Assembly: GCF_032854445.1 (NCBI RefSeq)
Contig: NC_088296.1
Span: forward strand, 7,540,966 to 7,604,965
From: Liolophura sinensis
Lineage: Eukaryota > Mollusca > Polyplacophora > Chitonida > Chitonidae
DNA length: 64,000 bases
Reading direction: 5' to 3'
Part shown: positions 12,001 to 20,894 of the stretch, one piece after another
Layout of the letters: each line of letters opens with the position of its first letter
How positions within the stretch are numbered: the stretch's first letter is position 1
Notes under the pieces: model-generated
Databases searched by the model: none
Told to the model about the DNA's origin: nothing
Seen by the model: the letters and a program-made list of their open reading frames with translations, nothing else
Program-made: the position numbers and the translations under genes

Positions 12001-13816
12001 AGAGGCACAAATGATACCTTTTCCCTCTCTGTCTCACCGTCTTACAGAGGCACAAATGATAGCCTACCTTTTCCCTCTCTGTCTCACCGTCTTACAGAGG
12101 CACAAATGATACCTTTTCCCTCTCTGTCTCACCGTCTTACAGAGGCACAAATGATACCTTTTCCCTCTCTGTCTCACCGTCTTACAGAGGCATAAATGAT
12201 ACCATTCCCCTCTCTGTCTCACTGTCTTACAGAGGCACAAATGATACCTTTTCCCTCTCTGTCTCACCGTCTTACAGAGGCACAAATGATACCTTTTCCC
12301 TCTCTGTCTCACCGTCTTACAGAGGCACAAATGATACCTTTTCCCTCTCTGTCTCACCGTCTTACAGAGGCACAAATGATACCTTTTCCCTCTCTGTCTC
12401 ACCGTCTTACAGAGGCACAAATGATACCATTCCTCTCTCTGTCTCACTGTCTTACAGAGGCACAAATGATACCTTTTCCCTCTCTGTCTCACCGTCTTAC
12501 AGAGGCACAAATGATACCTTTTCCCTCTCTGTCTCACCGTCTTACAGAGGCACAAATGATACCTTTTCCCTCTCTGTCTCACCGTCTTACAGAGGCACAA
12601 ATGATACCTTTTCCCTCTCTGTCTCACCGTCTTACAGAGGCACAAATGATACCTTTTCCCTCTCTGTCTCACCGTCTTACAGAGGCACAAATGATACCTT
12701 TTCCCTCTCTGTCTCACCGTCTTACAGAGGCACAAATGATACCTTTTCCCTCTCTGTGTCACCGTCTTACAGAGGCACAAATGATACCTTTTCCCTCTCT
12801 GTCTCACCGTCCTACAGAGGCACAAATGATACCTTTTTCCTCTCTGTCACAAATCTTCAACTCATCAATTTCCTCCATCGCTTATCTTCTGTAAATTATT
12901 TTTTTGTGAAACGTTTTATTTTAGACGCCGTAGGAAATGTAATCCAATTAGTTTAATAATTACAAGATATATTTTTTAGCTTTAGCGATATATGAGTTCG
13001 AACCTGAAACTCGTCTACTGCTTTGTCTAAAACATATTTAGACAGATATAAACTCCGTCCATATTATTTACCTACGATCAATTGTGATGGAACTGAAGAT
13101 TAATACGTACGTGTAAGGAATCAGGGATAGAACTCATAACATACAATGATTTTGTCAGTACGTTGTATATAAAGCCTAGAAGTCAAACTTAACTCAAGTT
13201 AAATGTACTAATTTAATCCACTAGGAAACGAAAACACCAAAAGACTGATGGTAACAAAGAATCTATTAGGTTACAAGCTGAGCGAAGACGTCACAATCTC
13301 TCAGTGAATGGCGACGACGATGTTTATGTTAATATCAGTGATATGTTTGAGAAAAAGAAAGTAGCTGGAACAACCAATCCAACCCATCCAGTCTTAACAG
13401 TTCTACAGGATGTATTGGGTTCCACTGCTCAGGTCCGGTCTACCACAACCGTCCTTGCACAAGACACTCATGGCGGCTACGAGGAAGTTGACTTAACTTC
13501 CCACACTGGGTACGGTGATGTAACACCTATTCAGTATAGCTTGCAGGGAAAATTTGACGACAAGGAAACTTCGGAAAGACATAAAAGCAACAATTGGTAT
13601 TCCCAGGACAGGATTGCGCAGAACAAAGGGAAACAACCCACTTGTGAAAAAAACACCGTAGATGAAAGTTCTCCAAACGATGGTGTGTACAATACCCTGT
13701 CCAAGCCTAAAGTGAAACCTTCAACTCCAGCTCCCGATACCATAGACCATTACAACACGCTGTATGACGTGCGCGTAGAGTCAGCCAATGAAAAAAAAGT
13801 TAACATTCATTCCTGA
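2985..13816 (+). CDS. Gene A: type I receptor with EGF-like ectodomain and tyrosine-rich tail (six exons)
   Basis: Exons read by eye at 2985-3060, 6528-6680, 7017-7148, 8787-9026, 9692-9785 and 13225-13816. They join in frame to 1287 nt (428 aa plus stop). All internal junctions are GT-AG; the first four are phase 1 and the transmembrane-tail junction is phase 2. Order: signal peptide, eight-Cys EGF-like module, six-Cys EGF-like module, Ser/Thr/Pro stalk of 13-residue repeats, one transmembrane helix, basic stop-transfer RKRKHQK, and a tail of about 200 aa with eight tyrosines. The layout recalls Draper/CED-1/MEGF engulfment receptors, but it has far fewer EGF modules and no named orthologue is claimed. 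An intact frame across six exons argues it is functional. Expression is not shown. Confidence 0.8.
3061..4009. other. intron 1 of gene A, first part; nothing coding
   Basis: AT-rich intron sequence with a T-rich run near 3421-3446. No exon or element is supported here. Confidence 0.4.
4010..4400. mobile_element. foldback (MITE-like) element in intron 1 of gene A
   Basis: The two ends are inverted copies. The left end (TTATCGTTATTAGG, then TTACACTTTCTGAATATA, then AGTGCTGAAAA) recurs as reverse complement at the right end (TTTTCAGCACTGTTAT, TATTCAGAAAGTGTAAC, ACGATAATTCTG). The inverted arms are roughly 100 bases with an unrelated centre. No transposase frame is inside. A diverged copy lies at the same place in gene B (about 23596-23950), so the insertion predates the duplication. 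Confidence 0.7.
4600..5775. repeat. 39-bp minisatellite in intron 1 of gene A
   Basis: Tandem units of 39 bases around GGTCATAACGTGATAGCG then TTTTGGGCTAT and GTCTGACG. Because 39 is divisible by three and the unit lacks stops in some frames, it yields 254-aa (minus) and 326-aa (plus) frames with 13-residue periods. These are by-products. A shorter, more degraded array occupies the same intron in gene B (about 24130-24985). Confidence 0.9.
5862..6090 (+). mobile_element. SINE family 1, 5'-truncated
   Basis: Starts at the AATGACCAAGGAGCC part of the head, keeps box B (GAGTTCAAGTT), the conserved middle (CATAATGCTGGCCGCCGTCG), the GAGTACGGCGTAA end and an AATA-rich tail. It is absent from the aligned intron of gene B (around 25050), so it was inserted in A only. 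Confidence 0.8.
6528..6680 (+). CDS. Gene A exon 2: EGF-like module 1 (eight cysteines)
   Basis: Acceptor CATTACAG, donor ACG|GTAAGG; 153 nt, phase 1-1. It encodes 51 residues with Cys at 7, 11, 17, 21, 26, 30, 32 and 49, including the CxC and GY of EGF folds (CICKDGY); the extra cysteine pair makes it an unusual EGF-like unit. Gene B has the same exon at 25434-25586 with all eight cysteines kept. Of 17 codons that differ between A and B, 15 change the amino acid, although the intron just upstream is about 95% alike by eye. The module is probably extracellular and ligand-facing. Confidence 0.8.
6772..6880 (+). mobile_element. SINE family 1 fragment shared with gene B
   Basis: Contains ACCCAGGAGCCTCTCACC and the box B area with the following GTTCATGCTGGCTTCCTC, then breaks off after a short remnant of the 3' end (AAATGCGACGTAAA). 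Gene B has a longer version at 25626-25850 in the same intron, so this insertion predates the duplication and was deleted internally in A. Confidence 0.65.
7017..7148 (+). CDS. Gene A exon 3: EGF-like module 2 (six cysteines)
   Basis: Acceptor CCTTTGGCAG, donor CTAG|GTAAGC; 132 nt, 44 codons, phase 1-1. Six cysteines in the spacing C-x6-C-x5-C-x12-C-x-C-x12-C, with the CLC core and a final GQCL, match an EGF-like domain. Sequons NFT, NAS and NGT suggest N-glycosylation. I found no counterpart in gene B. The exon is symmetric, so skipping it would keep the frame. Confidence 0.75.
7440..7558 (-). mobile_element. SINE family 1 fragment, minus orientation
   Basis: Reads TTTGATTGGTGTTTTACGCC then CGTACTCAAG on the plus strand, the reverse of the family 1 3' end, followed by part of the conserved middle. 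It lacks the tRNA-like head. It lies in intron 3 of gene A. Confidence 0.75.
7635..7869 (+). mobile_element. SINE family 1 with poly-G leader and clear target-site duplication
   Basis: A 15-base G run precedes GGTCTCCGTGGCTCAGTTGG (box A) and GAGTTTAAGTCCAG (box B); the 3' end is GAGTACGGCGTAAAACACC with an AAAT tail. TTTTTGCACGG flanks both sides (7624-7634 and 7870-7880). Part of the middle (GGCCGTA... to ...GGGCTCT) is missing. Confidence 0.85.
8107..8310 (+). repeat. degenerate 39-bp array derived from the stalk exon of gene A
   Basis: Four to five units of TTTCTAGAGCGCC plus GCGCACAAGTCTGCC-like sequence, matching the 39-bp units that encode the stalk repeats at 8787-9026. In the stalk frame it hits stops (TTC TAG) and it lacks a convincing donor, so it is probably a dead exon copy or an intronic spill-over of the coding repeat. 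Confidence 0.65.
8316..8473 (+). mobile_element. degraded SINE family 1 copy
   Basis: Recognisable by GTGAGTTCTGGTCCAGCTC and CATGCTGGCTTCCTC, then GCCGCCGTCGTATGAGTGA and an A-rich end. The head is partial and the 3' end is diverged. Confidence 0.55.
8541..8693 (+). mobile_element. SINE family 2, internally deleted
   Basis: Head GGCCCCGATAGCACAGTTGG with AGAGCGTCCACTTCGCG and TTCCAGGGTCAAACC, joined almost directly to the 3' end GTACGACGTTAAATCC and a CACTC tail. The middle seen in the copy at 1920-2286 is missing. Confidence 0.75.
8787..9026 (+). CDS. Gene A exon 4: Ser/Thr/Pro stalk of 13-residue repeats
   Basis: Acceptor ATTCTTTCAG, donor GGAG|GTACAT; 240 nt, phase 1-1, joining in frame to both neighbours. 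It encodes AKATTRTHSRT and then four 13-residue repeats of the form SRxPxxxTSxxxx (for example SRTPVQRTSLTLV, SRPPAFDTSLRPI), ending LDPAGG before the membrane exon. No cysteines. The composition suggests an O-glycosylated spacer between the EGF modules and the membrane. The coding repeat equals the 39-bp unit found degenerate at 8107-8310. Confidence 0.75.
9692..9785 (+). CDS. Gene A exon 5: transmembrane helix
   Basis: Acceptor TCTTATTTTAG, donor GTAAG|GTAAAG. It encodes (D)EKSPP and then a single hydrophobic stretch LAIGLAVGIAGVVLIGLTL followed by IAVAIVR. It begins in phase 1 and ends in phase 2; the matching exon in gene B (30227-30323) has the same phases and also a Gly-rich helix start ([11 protein letters not shown]), although the residues differ. 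Confidence 0.8.
10025..12845. repeat. 45-bp minisatellite, about 62 copies, each unit like a 3' splice site
   Basis: Fills most of intron 5 of gene A. The unit is ACCTTTTCCCTCTCTGTC, TCACCGTCTTACAG, AGGCACAAATGAT. Each copy holds a pyrimidine tract followed by TTACAG|AG. The first unit is preceded at 10008-10015 by TTACTAAC, a perfect branch-point match. Most units are 45 bases with a few shifts of one or two bases near 10130-10560, one shortened unit near 11610 and one longer near 12060. The unit has no stop in several frames, so 230-390 aa frames appear on both strands. Reading on from the transmembrane exon into the first unit meets a stop at 10174, so the array as a whole is not tail coding sequence. 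Confidence 0.95.
13225..13816 (+). CDS. Gene A exon 6: cytoplasmic tail with eight tyrosines
   Basis: Acceptor AATCCACTAG; the first base completes AGG (Arg) with the previous exon, and the stop is TGA at 13814-13816. It opens with a basic stretch (RKRKHQK, RLQAERRRH), typical just inside the membrane. Tyrosine contexts in order: YVNI (Grb2-type YxN), YEEV, YGDV, YSLQ, YSQD, YNTL, YNTL and YDVR. The two YNTL motifs are 17 residues apart, longer than a classical ITAM spacer. No kinase or TIR domain. It probably acts as a phosphotyrosine docking tail; this is inferred from motifs only. Confidence 0.8.
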
Positions 13817-14079
13817 GTGACCGAAACCGGAAATCCAAACACGGGGAAATCCAAACACGGGGAGATGACGTGTGCGATGCAACGTACAGTACCACAGAAT
13901 CAGGAGGAGACCAATAATTGTTGCCAAATGTTGACATGGTAAACCATCCACATCAGCGGCAACAAGATAGTAAATATGATCGATTGCAACTGCAAAAGGT
14001 GTAAAGTGACTCAGGAAAACCAAAACATTTCAAGAAACAGGACTGGATGACCCGGTGTCAGTCTAATGTGACCGGGTAG
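13817..14079. other. 3' UTR or flank of gene A
   Basis: Follows the stop codon. Short direct repeat AATCCAAACACGGGGA near 13831-13865. No canonical AATAAA is close to the stop; the true 3' end is not determinable here. Confidence 0.35.
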
Positions 14080-14215
14080 GGTGTCATGTCTGGTGAATTC
14101 GGCATGATGCTTCGCCCTGCCACAAGAAAACACAGTGTATATACACAATCCCAATGACTCGTCGTCGTCAGTTGACTGATAAGTACGACGTTAAACCCCA
14201 ATCACACATATATAC
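14080..14215 (+). mobile_element. SINE family 2, 3' part
   Basis: Contains GGTGTCAGTCTAATGTGACC, CGCCCTGCCACAAGAAAAC, TCGTCGTCAGTTGACTGA and GTACGACGTTAAACCCCAA. The tRNA-like head is missing. Confidence 0.7.
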
Positions 14216-14219
14216 ATTA

Positions 14220-14845
14220 CATTCAGTTATGTTGGAGCCTTCATTTAATATGAGAAAAGCTCCTCATTATTTGATTCATTTTAATGTGCTTGAGATTTCT
14301 TAGCAGAGTTGCTGTAATGTGTATACTGTTATATACATGACTACCATGCCTGATTTGTTACAGTATCCCACTCCATGCACTCATGATCTGGGTAATCCAG
14401 ACACGCATCACCCAAACGTAGCAGTTCAGTCTTTGATATTGTTTCTTAACGGTGAACTGCAGTAGCGATTTGTAGAGATTTGCTGAACAGTTGCCATATC
14501 GATGATGGTGGGTAAGCCCCTTCTTATTGTCTGTGACTGACAAGCTATGTTTCCAGTGGTGGTTTTCAATGACAGCCATATTTGATGTAAGATTGAGTAT
14601 TGCCCCCTGGATTTCTATTGTTAGAAGTGTCATAACATGGGCACAGGCCTTTGGCTGATGAGGGCAAACAATGGGCAATATTCACAAACTTACCTCAAAG
14701 ATGGCCGCCATTGAGAACTATTTATCGCTGGGTAGTTCATGCTGTACACCATCTAGGGTAATATTGTTCGTCACGGTATGTTAGCTTTTACACATAAAAT
14801 GCACAACATTCAAGGTTTAATTCCAGGTCGTTATTTTATTCTGAG
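14220..14845. other. intergenic DNA, nothing identified
   Basis: Unique-looking AT-rich sequence. A 106-aa minus frame (14358-14678) shows no domain, splice context or paralog and is not annotated. Confidence 0.4.
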
Positions 14846-14849
14846 ATAC

Positions 14850-15790
14850 TTATAACGTATAACTTGTAGAAATATTCATTGATGCTTATAACGTATAACT
14901 TGTAGAAATATTCATTGATGCTTATAACGTGTAACTTGTAGAAATATTCATTGATGCTTATAACGTGTAACTTGTTCAACATCCAAGGTTTAATTCCAGG
15001 TCGTTATTTTATTCTGAGTTCATGTGATACAATGGTTTGTAGATTAGTAGAAATATTCATTGATGCTTATAACGTGTAACTTGTAGAAATATTCATTGAT
15101 GCTTATAAAGTGTAACTTGTAGAAATAATCATTGATGCTTATAACGTGTAACTTGTTCAACATCCAAGGTTTAATTCCAGGTCGTTATTTTATTCTGAGT
15201 TCATGTGATACAATGGTTTGTAGATTAGTAGAAATATTCATTAATGCTTATAACGTATAACTTGTAGAAATATTCATTGATGCTTAAAACGTATAAGTTG
15301 TAGAAATATTCATTGATGCTTATAACGTGTAACGTGTAGAAATATTCATTGATGCTTATAACGTGTAACTTGTTCAACATCCAAGGTTTAATTCCAGGTC
15401 GTTATTTTATTCTGAGTTCATGTGATACAATGGTTTGTAGATTAGTAGAAATATTCATTGATGCTTATAACGTGTAACTTGTAGAAATATTCATTGATGC
15501 TTATAACGTGTAACTTGTTCAACATCCAAGGTTTAATTCCAGGTCGTTATTTTATTCTGAGTTCATGTGATACAATAGTTTGTAGATTAGTAGAAATATT
15601 CATTGATGCTTATAACGTATAACTTGTAGAAATATTCATTGATGCTTATAAAGTGTAACTTGTAGAAATATTCATTGATGCTTATAACGTGTAACTTGTA
15701 GAAATATTCATTGATGTTTATTACGTGTAACTTGTAGAAATAATCAGTGATGCTTATAACGTGTAACTTGTAGCAATATTCATTGATATG
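14850..15790. repeat. 36-bp satellite with higher-order units
   Basis: Basic unit TTGATGCTTATAACGTGTAA plus CTTGTAGAAATATTCA, 36 bases. Blocks of one to four units are interrupted by a longer spacer (TGTTCAACATCCAAGG, AATTCCAGGTCGTTATTTTA, TTCATGTGATACAATGG) which recurs about five times, giving a higher-order repeat. Confidence 0.9.
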
Positions 15791-15832
15791 AGCACCAATT
15801 GTATATTGTTTCCTGTATTATTGTGTACTTAT

Positions 15833-15836
<4 letters not shown>

Positions 15837-15924
<88 letters not shown>
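15837..15924. repeat. (TA)n microsatellite
   Basis: About 88 bases of pure alternating TA directly followed by the 3' end of a minus-orientation SINE, where an AAAT tail would normally be. Confidence 0.95.
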
Positions 15925-15927
<3 letters not shown>

Positions 15928-16082
15928 GTGTTTTACGCCGTGCTGAAGAATATTTCACTTCTACAATGGCGGCCAGCATTATGGTGGGAGGAAACCGGAC
16001 AGAGCCCGGCGGAAACCCACGACCATCTGCAGGCTGCTGGCAGACTTTCCCACTTACGGCTGGAGAGGATTTCAGACAATGA
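15925..16082 (-). mobile_element. SINE family 1, minus orientation, head missing
   Basis: Plus strand reads TTTGGTGTTTTACGCCGTGC, then the GGCGGCCAGCATTATGGTGG middle and GGAAACCCACGACC. The tRNA-like head is absent. The element's tail is replaced by the (TA)n run. Confidence 0.8.
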
Positions 16083-16469
16083 ATACTGATTTTTAAATGG
16101 TGTTATAACATACTGTTTTTATATTGAATACAATGCCATTCGGACCCCAAGCATACAAATGTTCTTCTGAAAAATTGAAGGAATGTAGTGTCTAAAGTAA
16201 ATAATAGCCGCTCCCGTAGAGGTATTATGGGCGATATATCAGAAGTGAGGAGTCAGTCATATTGTGTGTGCGAGGATTGGAATATACGTTTCCATGATAT
16301 ACAAACACCTATTGAGTGAGATCTCTTCATAAATATTACAGAGTTCATTGGTATGTTGTTGGTAGATCTTTGCGCGAACAATGACAATTACATAACCGTT
16401 GTATGTGTCATATCCCAACACTCTAAACAAGAGTGCATGGCCAGGTCTGAGAGCAACCAACAGATGACC

Positions 16470-16567
16470 CTGGACTCGGCCCGGTTTCCTCCACCACAAC
16501 GCTTCCCGCCGTCGTAATAAGTGAAATATTCTCGAGGACGGCGTAAAACACAAATCAAATAAATAAA
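16470..16567 (+). mobile_element. SINE family 1, 3' fragment
   Basis: CGGCCCGGTTTCCTCCACCA, GTGAAATATTC, GACGGCGTAAAACACAAATC and an AAATA tail; only the last third of the element is present. Confidence 0.7.
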
Positions 16568-16664
16568 TTTAAACATCTATTTAGATAAGATACACAACAC
16601 ACGCCATGCCATATTCTTTTCACGTGATACATTATGGCCGTCAACATCTGACATCACGGGAAGT

Positions 16665-16795
16665 AAATGTTAGGTGACCTGGAAGAAGAACCTGGGGGAA
16701 ACCAACGACCATCAGCAGGCTGTTGAGAGACCTTTCCACGTACGTCCGGACACGAAACCAGCATGAGTAGGACTTCAACTCACAACAGACTGACA
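16665..16795 (-). mobile_element. old SINE family 1 fragment, minus orientation
   Basis: Diverged match: GGGGGAAACCAACGACCATC, CAGGCTGTTGAGAGACC, TACGTCCGGACACGAAACC and ACTTCAACTCACAACAG (box B side). Confidence 0.5.
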
Positions 16796-16799
16796 GAGT

Positions 16800-17785
16800 C
16801 GTTCTCAGTTGCAGGATGAAGAAGGTATATTGCTTCTATGTAGAGCTGCCGTGTTAATTGTTAACACTCTAACGGAAGCGGATCGTAGACAAGCAGTATA
16901 AAGGAAGTACACATGAATTAAGGATTCAAGCTAGGATTTGAACACTCAACTCGTTTGCCTTCTGTTACGCGCGTAACCTTGGTGATGTGAGCTAACAGTC
17001 TACAATGCTCGTGTGCGCATCCTGACTTCCACTATAGGCTAATATGGTGTACATCGCATGGAAAAGTTCGTCAGTAACTTGCCAAACTTCGATGGTTTAT
17101 TCCCCTGGTAATCTGAGTTCCACTACCCATAAAACTGACCCTCATGGTACTACATGCATCCAAGTGACAAACTGTTTAGAATGGCATTAAACAATAGTGG
17201 ACTAAACAGGTAGATAAATATCTTTTGAAACTTTTCACTTATATGACGACAGAGAAATTTGGAGTGTCCGGAGTAAACCATTGACCTTGGGAAAATACCT
17301 GATAAACCTCTTATAGACATAAAGCTCCAGGCGAAACAGCCAGAGCGTGATTTCAATGGCCAAAGCTTTAGTCAGCTAAACTCAGTGGGTGCAACCACAA
17401 AGACTTCACATATTTCCCTCTGCCATCTTCCTTATAACTCTAGCGTCGTGCAGCTCTGCAAATTGTGAGATTCTGTAAATTTACCACCGCTCAATAAGCA
17501 CCCGTGGGGTATTCATGCATCTTTTTTTTTTACTTTTTCTTTCAACTGATGTCACGTTAATTAGGCGTGTACGCTATACATTCTGAGCAAAAGCACCTTA
17601 AGGAAGATACAAGGAAACTTGTCAAAATGCCTGTCACACAAGCACGGCACGTATATCGGGAATATCAGGATATACGAATTATATACACGACAGTTGATTG
17701 TTATGCAAAATCTTTTTTTAGTGAGTTTTCTGCTTAGGCAAAAGTCAATTTTCATATTATGCAACCGACTTCCGTAAATATTAAG
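16800..17785. other. intergenic DNA, nothing identified
   Basis: About 1 kb without a supported gene, RNA or repeat. The short frames on the minus strand (17150-17356, 17561-17764) have no recognisable features. Confidence 0.4.
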
Positions 17786-17787
17786 TT

Positions 17788-18845
17788 AATGGATGGAAGT
17801 ATGAAATATATTATGCCTGGATGAAGTATGGTATACATTTAGGTCTATATTGAATATGGATGAATCATGGATGTTTGGCATATATATAACTATATGGATG
17901 AAAGTATGGTATACATTTAAGTCTATATTGAGTATGGATGAATCATGGATGTTTGGCATATATATAAGTATATGGATGAAAGTATGGTATACATGTAGGC
18001 CTATATTGAGTATGGATGAATCATGGTTGATTGGTATATATACATGTATATATAAGTATATGGATGAAAGTATGGTATACATTTAGGTCTATATTGAGTA
18101 TGGATGAATCATGGATGTTTGGCATATATATAACTATATGGATGAAAGTATGGTATACATTTAAGTCTATATTGAGTATGGATGAATCATGGATGTTTGG
18201 CATATATATAAGTATATGGATGAAAGTATGGTATACATGTAGGCCTATATTGAGTATGGATGAATCATGGATGTTTGGCATATATTTAAGTATATGGATG
18301 AAAGTATGGTATACATGTAGGCCTATATTGAGTATGGATGAATCATGGTTGATTGGTATATATAAGTATATGGATGAAAGTATGGTATACATGTAGGCCT
18401 ATATTGAGTATGGATGAATCATGGTTGATTGGTATATATAAGTATATGGATGAAAGTATGGTATACATGTAGGCCTATATTGAGTATGGATGAATCATGG
18501 TTGATTGGTATATATAAGTATATGGATGAAAGTATGGCATACATGTAGGCCTATATTGAGTATGGATGAATCATGGATGTTTGGCATATATACATGTATA
18601 TATAAGTATGTGGATGAAAGTATGGTATACATGTAGGGCTATAATGAGTATGGATGAATCATGGATGATTGGTATATATAAGTATATGGATGAAAGTATG
18701 GCATACATGTAGGCCTATAATGAGTATGGATGCATCATGAATGTATACTATATAGATGAAAGTATGGTATATATTAAGTATGGATGAAAGTATGGTATAT
18801 GCATGTACATTAAATAATAATGAATCATGGAAATTTGGTATATAC
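17788..18845. repeat. 78-bp satellite
   Basis: Units of about 78 bases: ATGGATGAAAGTATGG, TATACATGTAGGCCTATATT, GAGTATGGATGAATCATGG, then TTTGGCATATATA or TTGATTGGTATATATA. About twelve units, with a looser tail to about 19030. It produces overlapping frames of 60-120 aa on both strands that are not genes. Confidence 0.9.
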
Positions 18846-19106
18846 ATCTATGGATGAAAACACTGCATAGATTAAGTACAGATGAAGCATGCTATATTAA
18901 GTATGGATGAAAGTGTGGTGAATGGATGTATGATATTTGTATACATATATATTAAATGTAGATGAGTCACGGCCGTTTTTATATATTACATTAAGCACAC
19001 GAATTATAGAAATGCGTTACATTTAATATATGGATGGAATATGGTTTATGTTACGTACATGTACGTGTAAAGCTAAAATTATTGGGGGGTATACTTAATT
19101 GGATGT

Positions 19107-19376
19107 TTGGGGCCTCCGTGGCTCAGTTAGTTAGCGCGCTAGCGCAGCGTAATGACCCAGGAGTCTCTCACCAATGCGGTCGCTGTGAATTCCAGTCCAG
19201 CACATACTGGCTTCCTCTCCGGCCGTAAGTGGGAATGTCTGTCAGAAAGCTGCGGATGGTCGTTGGTTTCCTCGCGTTCTCCCCGGTTTCCTCCCACCAT
19301 AATGCTGGCCCCCGTCGTATAAGTAAAATATTCTTGAGTACGGCGTAAAACACCAATCAAATAAAATAAATAAATA
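19107..19376 (+). mobile_element. SINE family 1, full-length, target-site duplication AATTGGATGT
   Basis: Head GGCCTCCGTGGCTCAGTTAG with box A, box B in GTGAATTCCAGTCCAG, the complete middle and the CGGCGTAAAACACCAATCAA end with an AAAT tail. The duplication lies at 19097-19106 and 19377-19386. Confidence 0.9.
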
Positions 19377-19389
19377 AATTGGATGTAGG

Positions 19390-20038
19390 GCATTTACGTA
19401 TACATTAAACCGATGAACTCTGTCATAAGTTAGCTCCATACTCTAAGGAGTGGTGAAAAGAATAGATGGCCCTATATACATATGCTGGACTGGTGTAAAG
19501 GGCGACTATTTATTTATTTATTTATTTATCAAAATGTATTGTGTAAAAAAACATAAATGTAACCCAGAAGATGGGATAAAAGGAGGTGGGATAAATATCG
19601 TATTCCATCTTTCTCAACACGTTGAGAGCTAACTGACGGGCACAACACTTCACTGATGAAAATCAGCCGATGAAAAACTACACTCGTGCCGAAATTACTA
19701 CGCGATCTTCGTCGTCTGCATTGACTGAGTACAAACGTCCAAGACACGTTGACTGTATAGCCATAGACACTTAGGAAATGTCCTTACTAGTTTCATCATT
19801 ATTTGTTAGGTAAGAATGTTGTTGCCTTTGAAGTTCTTGCATGTTATCATCTGGTGTGTTTAGGCGCATGTTAGCGACTGTTCTCAAACACGTAGACATG
19901 CATGCACGTGACGAAACTCATGTCGTCTCTTCGAGGTCTCCTTTTGACAATTATGTTCGTAAACAGGAAACAGTTATCTCCTATTCAGCTTCAGTTGTGT
20001 GGATGATAATGTATTAAAAGCTAAGTATGCAGGTGAAT
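19390..20038. other. intergenic DNA, nothing identified
   Basis: Contains a short (TTTA)n run near 19507-19530. No supported gene or other element. Confidence 0.4.
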
Positions 20039-20050
20039 TCTTTTGTATGG

Positions 20051-20330
20051 GTGGGGCCTCCGTGGCTCAATCGGTTAGGGCGCTAGCGCAAAGTAATGAC
20101 CCAGGAGCCTTTCACCAATGTGGTCGCTGTGAGTTCAAGTCCAGCTCATGCCGGCTTCCTCTCCGGCAGTAAGTGGGAAGGTCAGCCAGCAGCCTGTGGA
20201 TGGTCGTGGGTTTCCCCCTGGCTGTGCCCGGTTTCCACCCACCATAATGCTGACCGCCGCCGTATAAGTGAAATATTCTTGAGTACGGCGTAAAACACCA
20301 ATCAAATAAATAAATAAATAAATAAATAAA
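20051..20330 (+). mobile_element. SINE family 1, full-length, target-site duplication TCTTTTGTATGG
   Basis: Box A TGGCTCAATCGGTTAGGGCG, box B GAGTTCAAGTCCAG, full middle, GAGTACGGCGTAAAACACC end and a long AAAT tail. The 12-base duplication lies at 20039-20050 and 20331-20342, so it is a young copy. Confidence 0.9.
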
Positions 20331-20342
20331 TCTTTTGTATGG

Positions 20343-20890
20343 CGTATATTTTATCAGCCACATGTTGCGCTCTGGTGTGAGAACAAATGACTGACGTCAC
20401 ATCCTTAAATTACTCGCCACAAGCTCATGTGAGGGATGATTTTCCATTTGTGGGACGAACAGAATCTACAAGGCGTGAACACGTGGTAACAGATTATAAA
20501 AATCGAGCCAGAGGCTCGAACGAAATGTATTTAACTCTTGTTTAATAAATTTGATACTACATGGACACCAGTTGGAGATCCTCCATATACGTAATGTGAT
20601 TTTCGAAATTTAGCTGATTATTTTTTTTTTTGGCTGGTTTAAAAAAATGTGCTTCCTGTTTGTTATTACCTTGATGTTATCATTCTCATCAATAAAAGGA
20701 ATAAATAAAAACGCTGTTTCCTGGTTGTAACATGTTCTCGCTATCATAAGGATGAAACACTGTCAGTATGGCGTTAAAAACTAAGCACTCGTTTGTTATT
20801 ATGCATGTCTCATTGTTACACGATTATCAAATAAGAAATATTGAGCAATATTTTACAGATGCAAAACCTGCCCTTCTTGATTTTTGTGAC
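20343..20890. other. left edge of the gene B segment, non-coding
   Basis: From about 20616 it aligns with 130 onward of the gene A segment. No gene seen. Confidence 0.45.
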
Positions 20891-20894
20891 GATA

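Noticed and set aside
10046-12894. Several 150-390 aa open frames on both strands (repeats of SLSVSPSYRGTNDTF or CLCKTVRQRGKRYHL)
   Set aside because: The 45-bp unit is divisible by three and has few stops, so frames stay open by chance. Frame changes and a stop at 10174 when read from the upstream exon argue against coding.
19107-19200. tRNA gene-like A and B boxes, here and in other family 1 copies
   Set aside because: They belong to SINE heads with SINE bodies and AAAT tails. No cloverleaf with a clear anticodon stem was accepted as a real tRNA gene.
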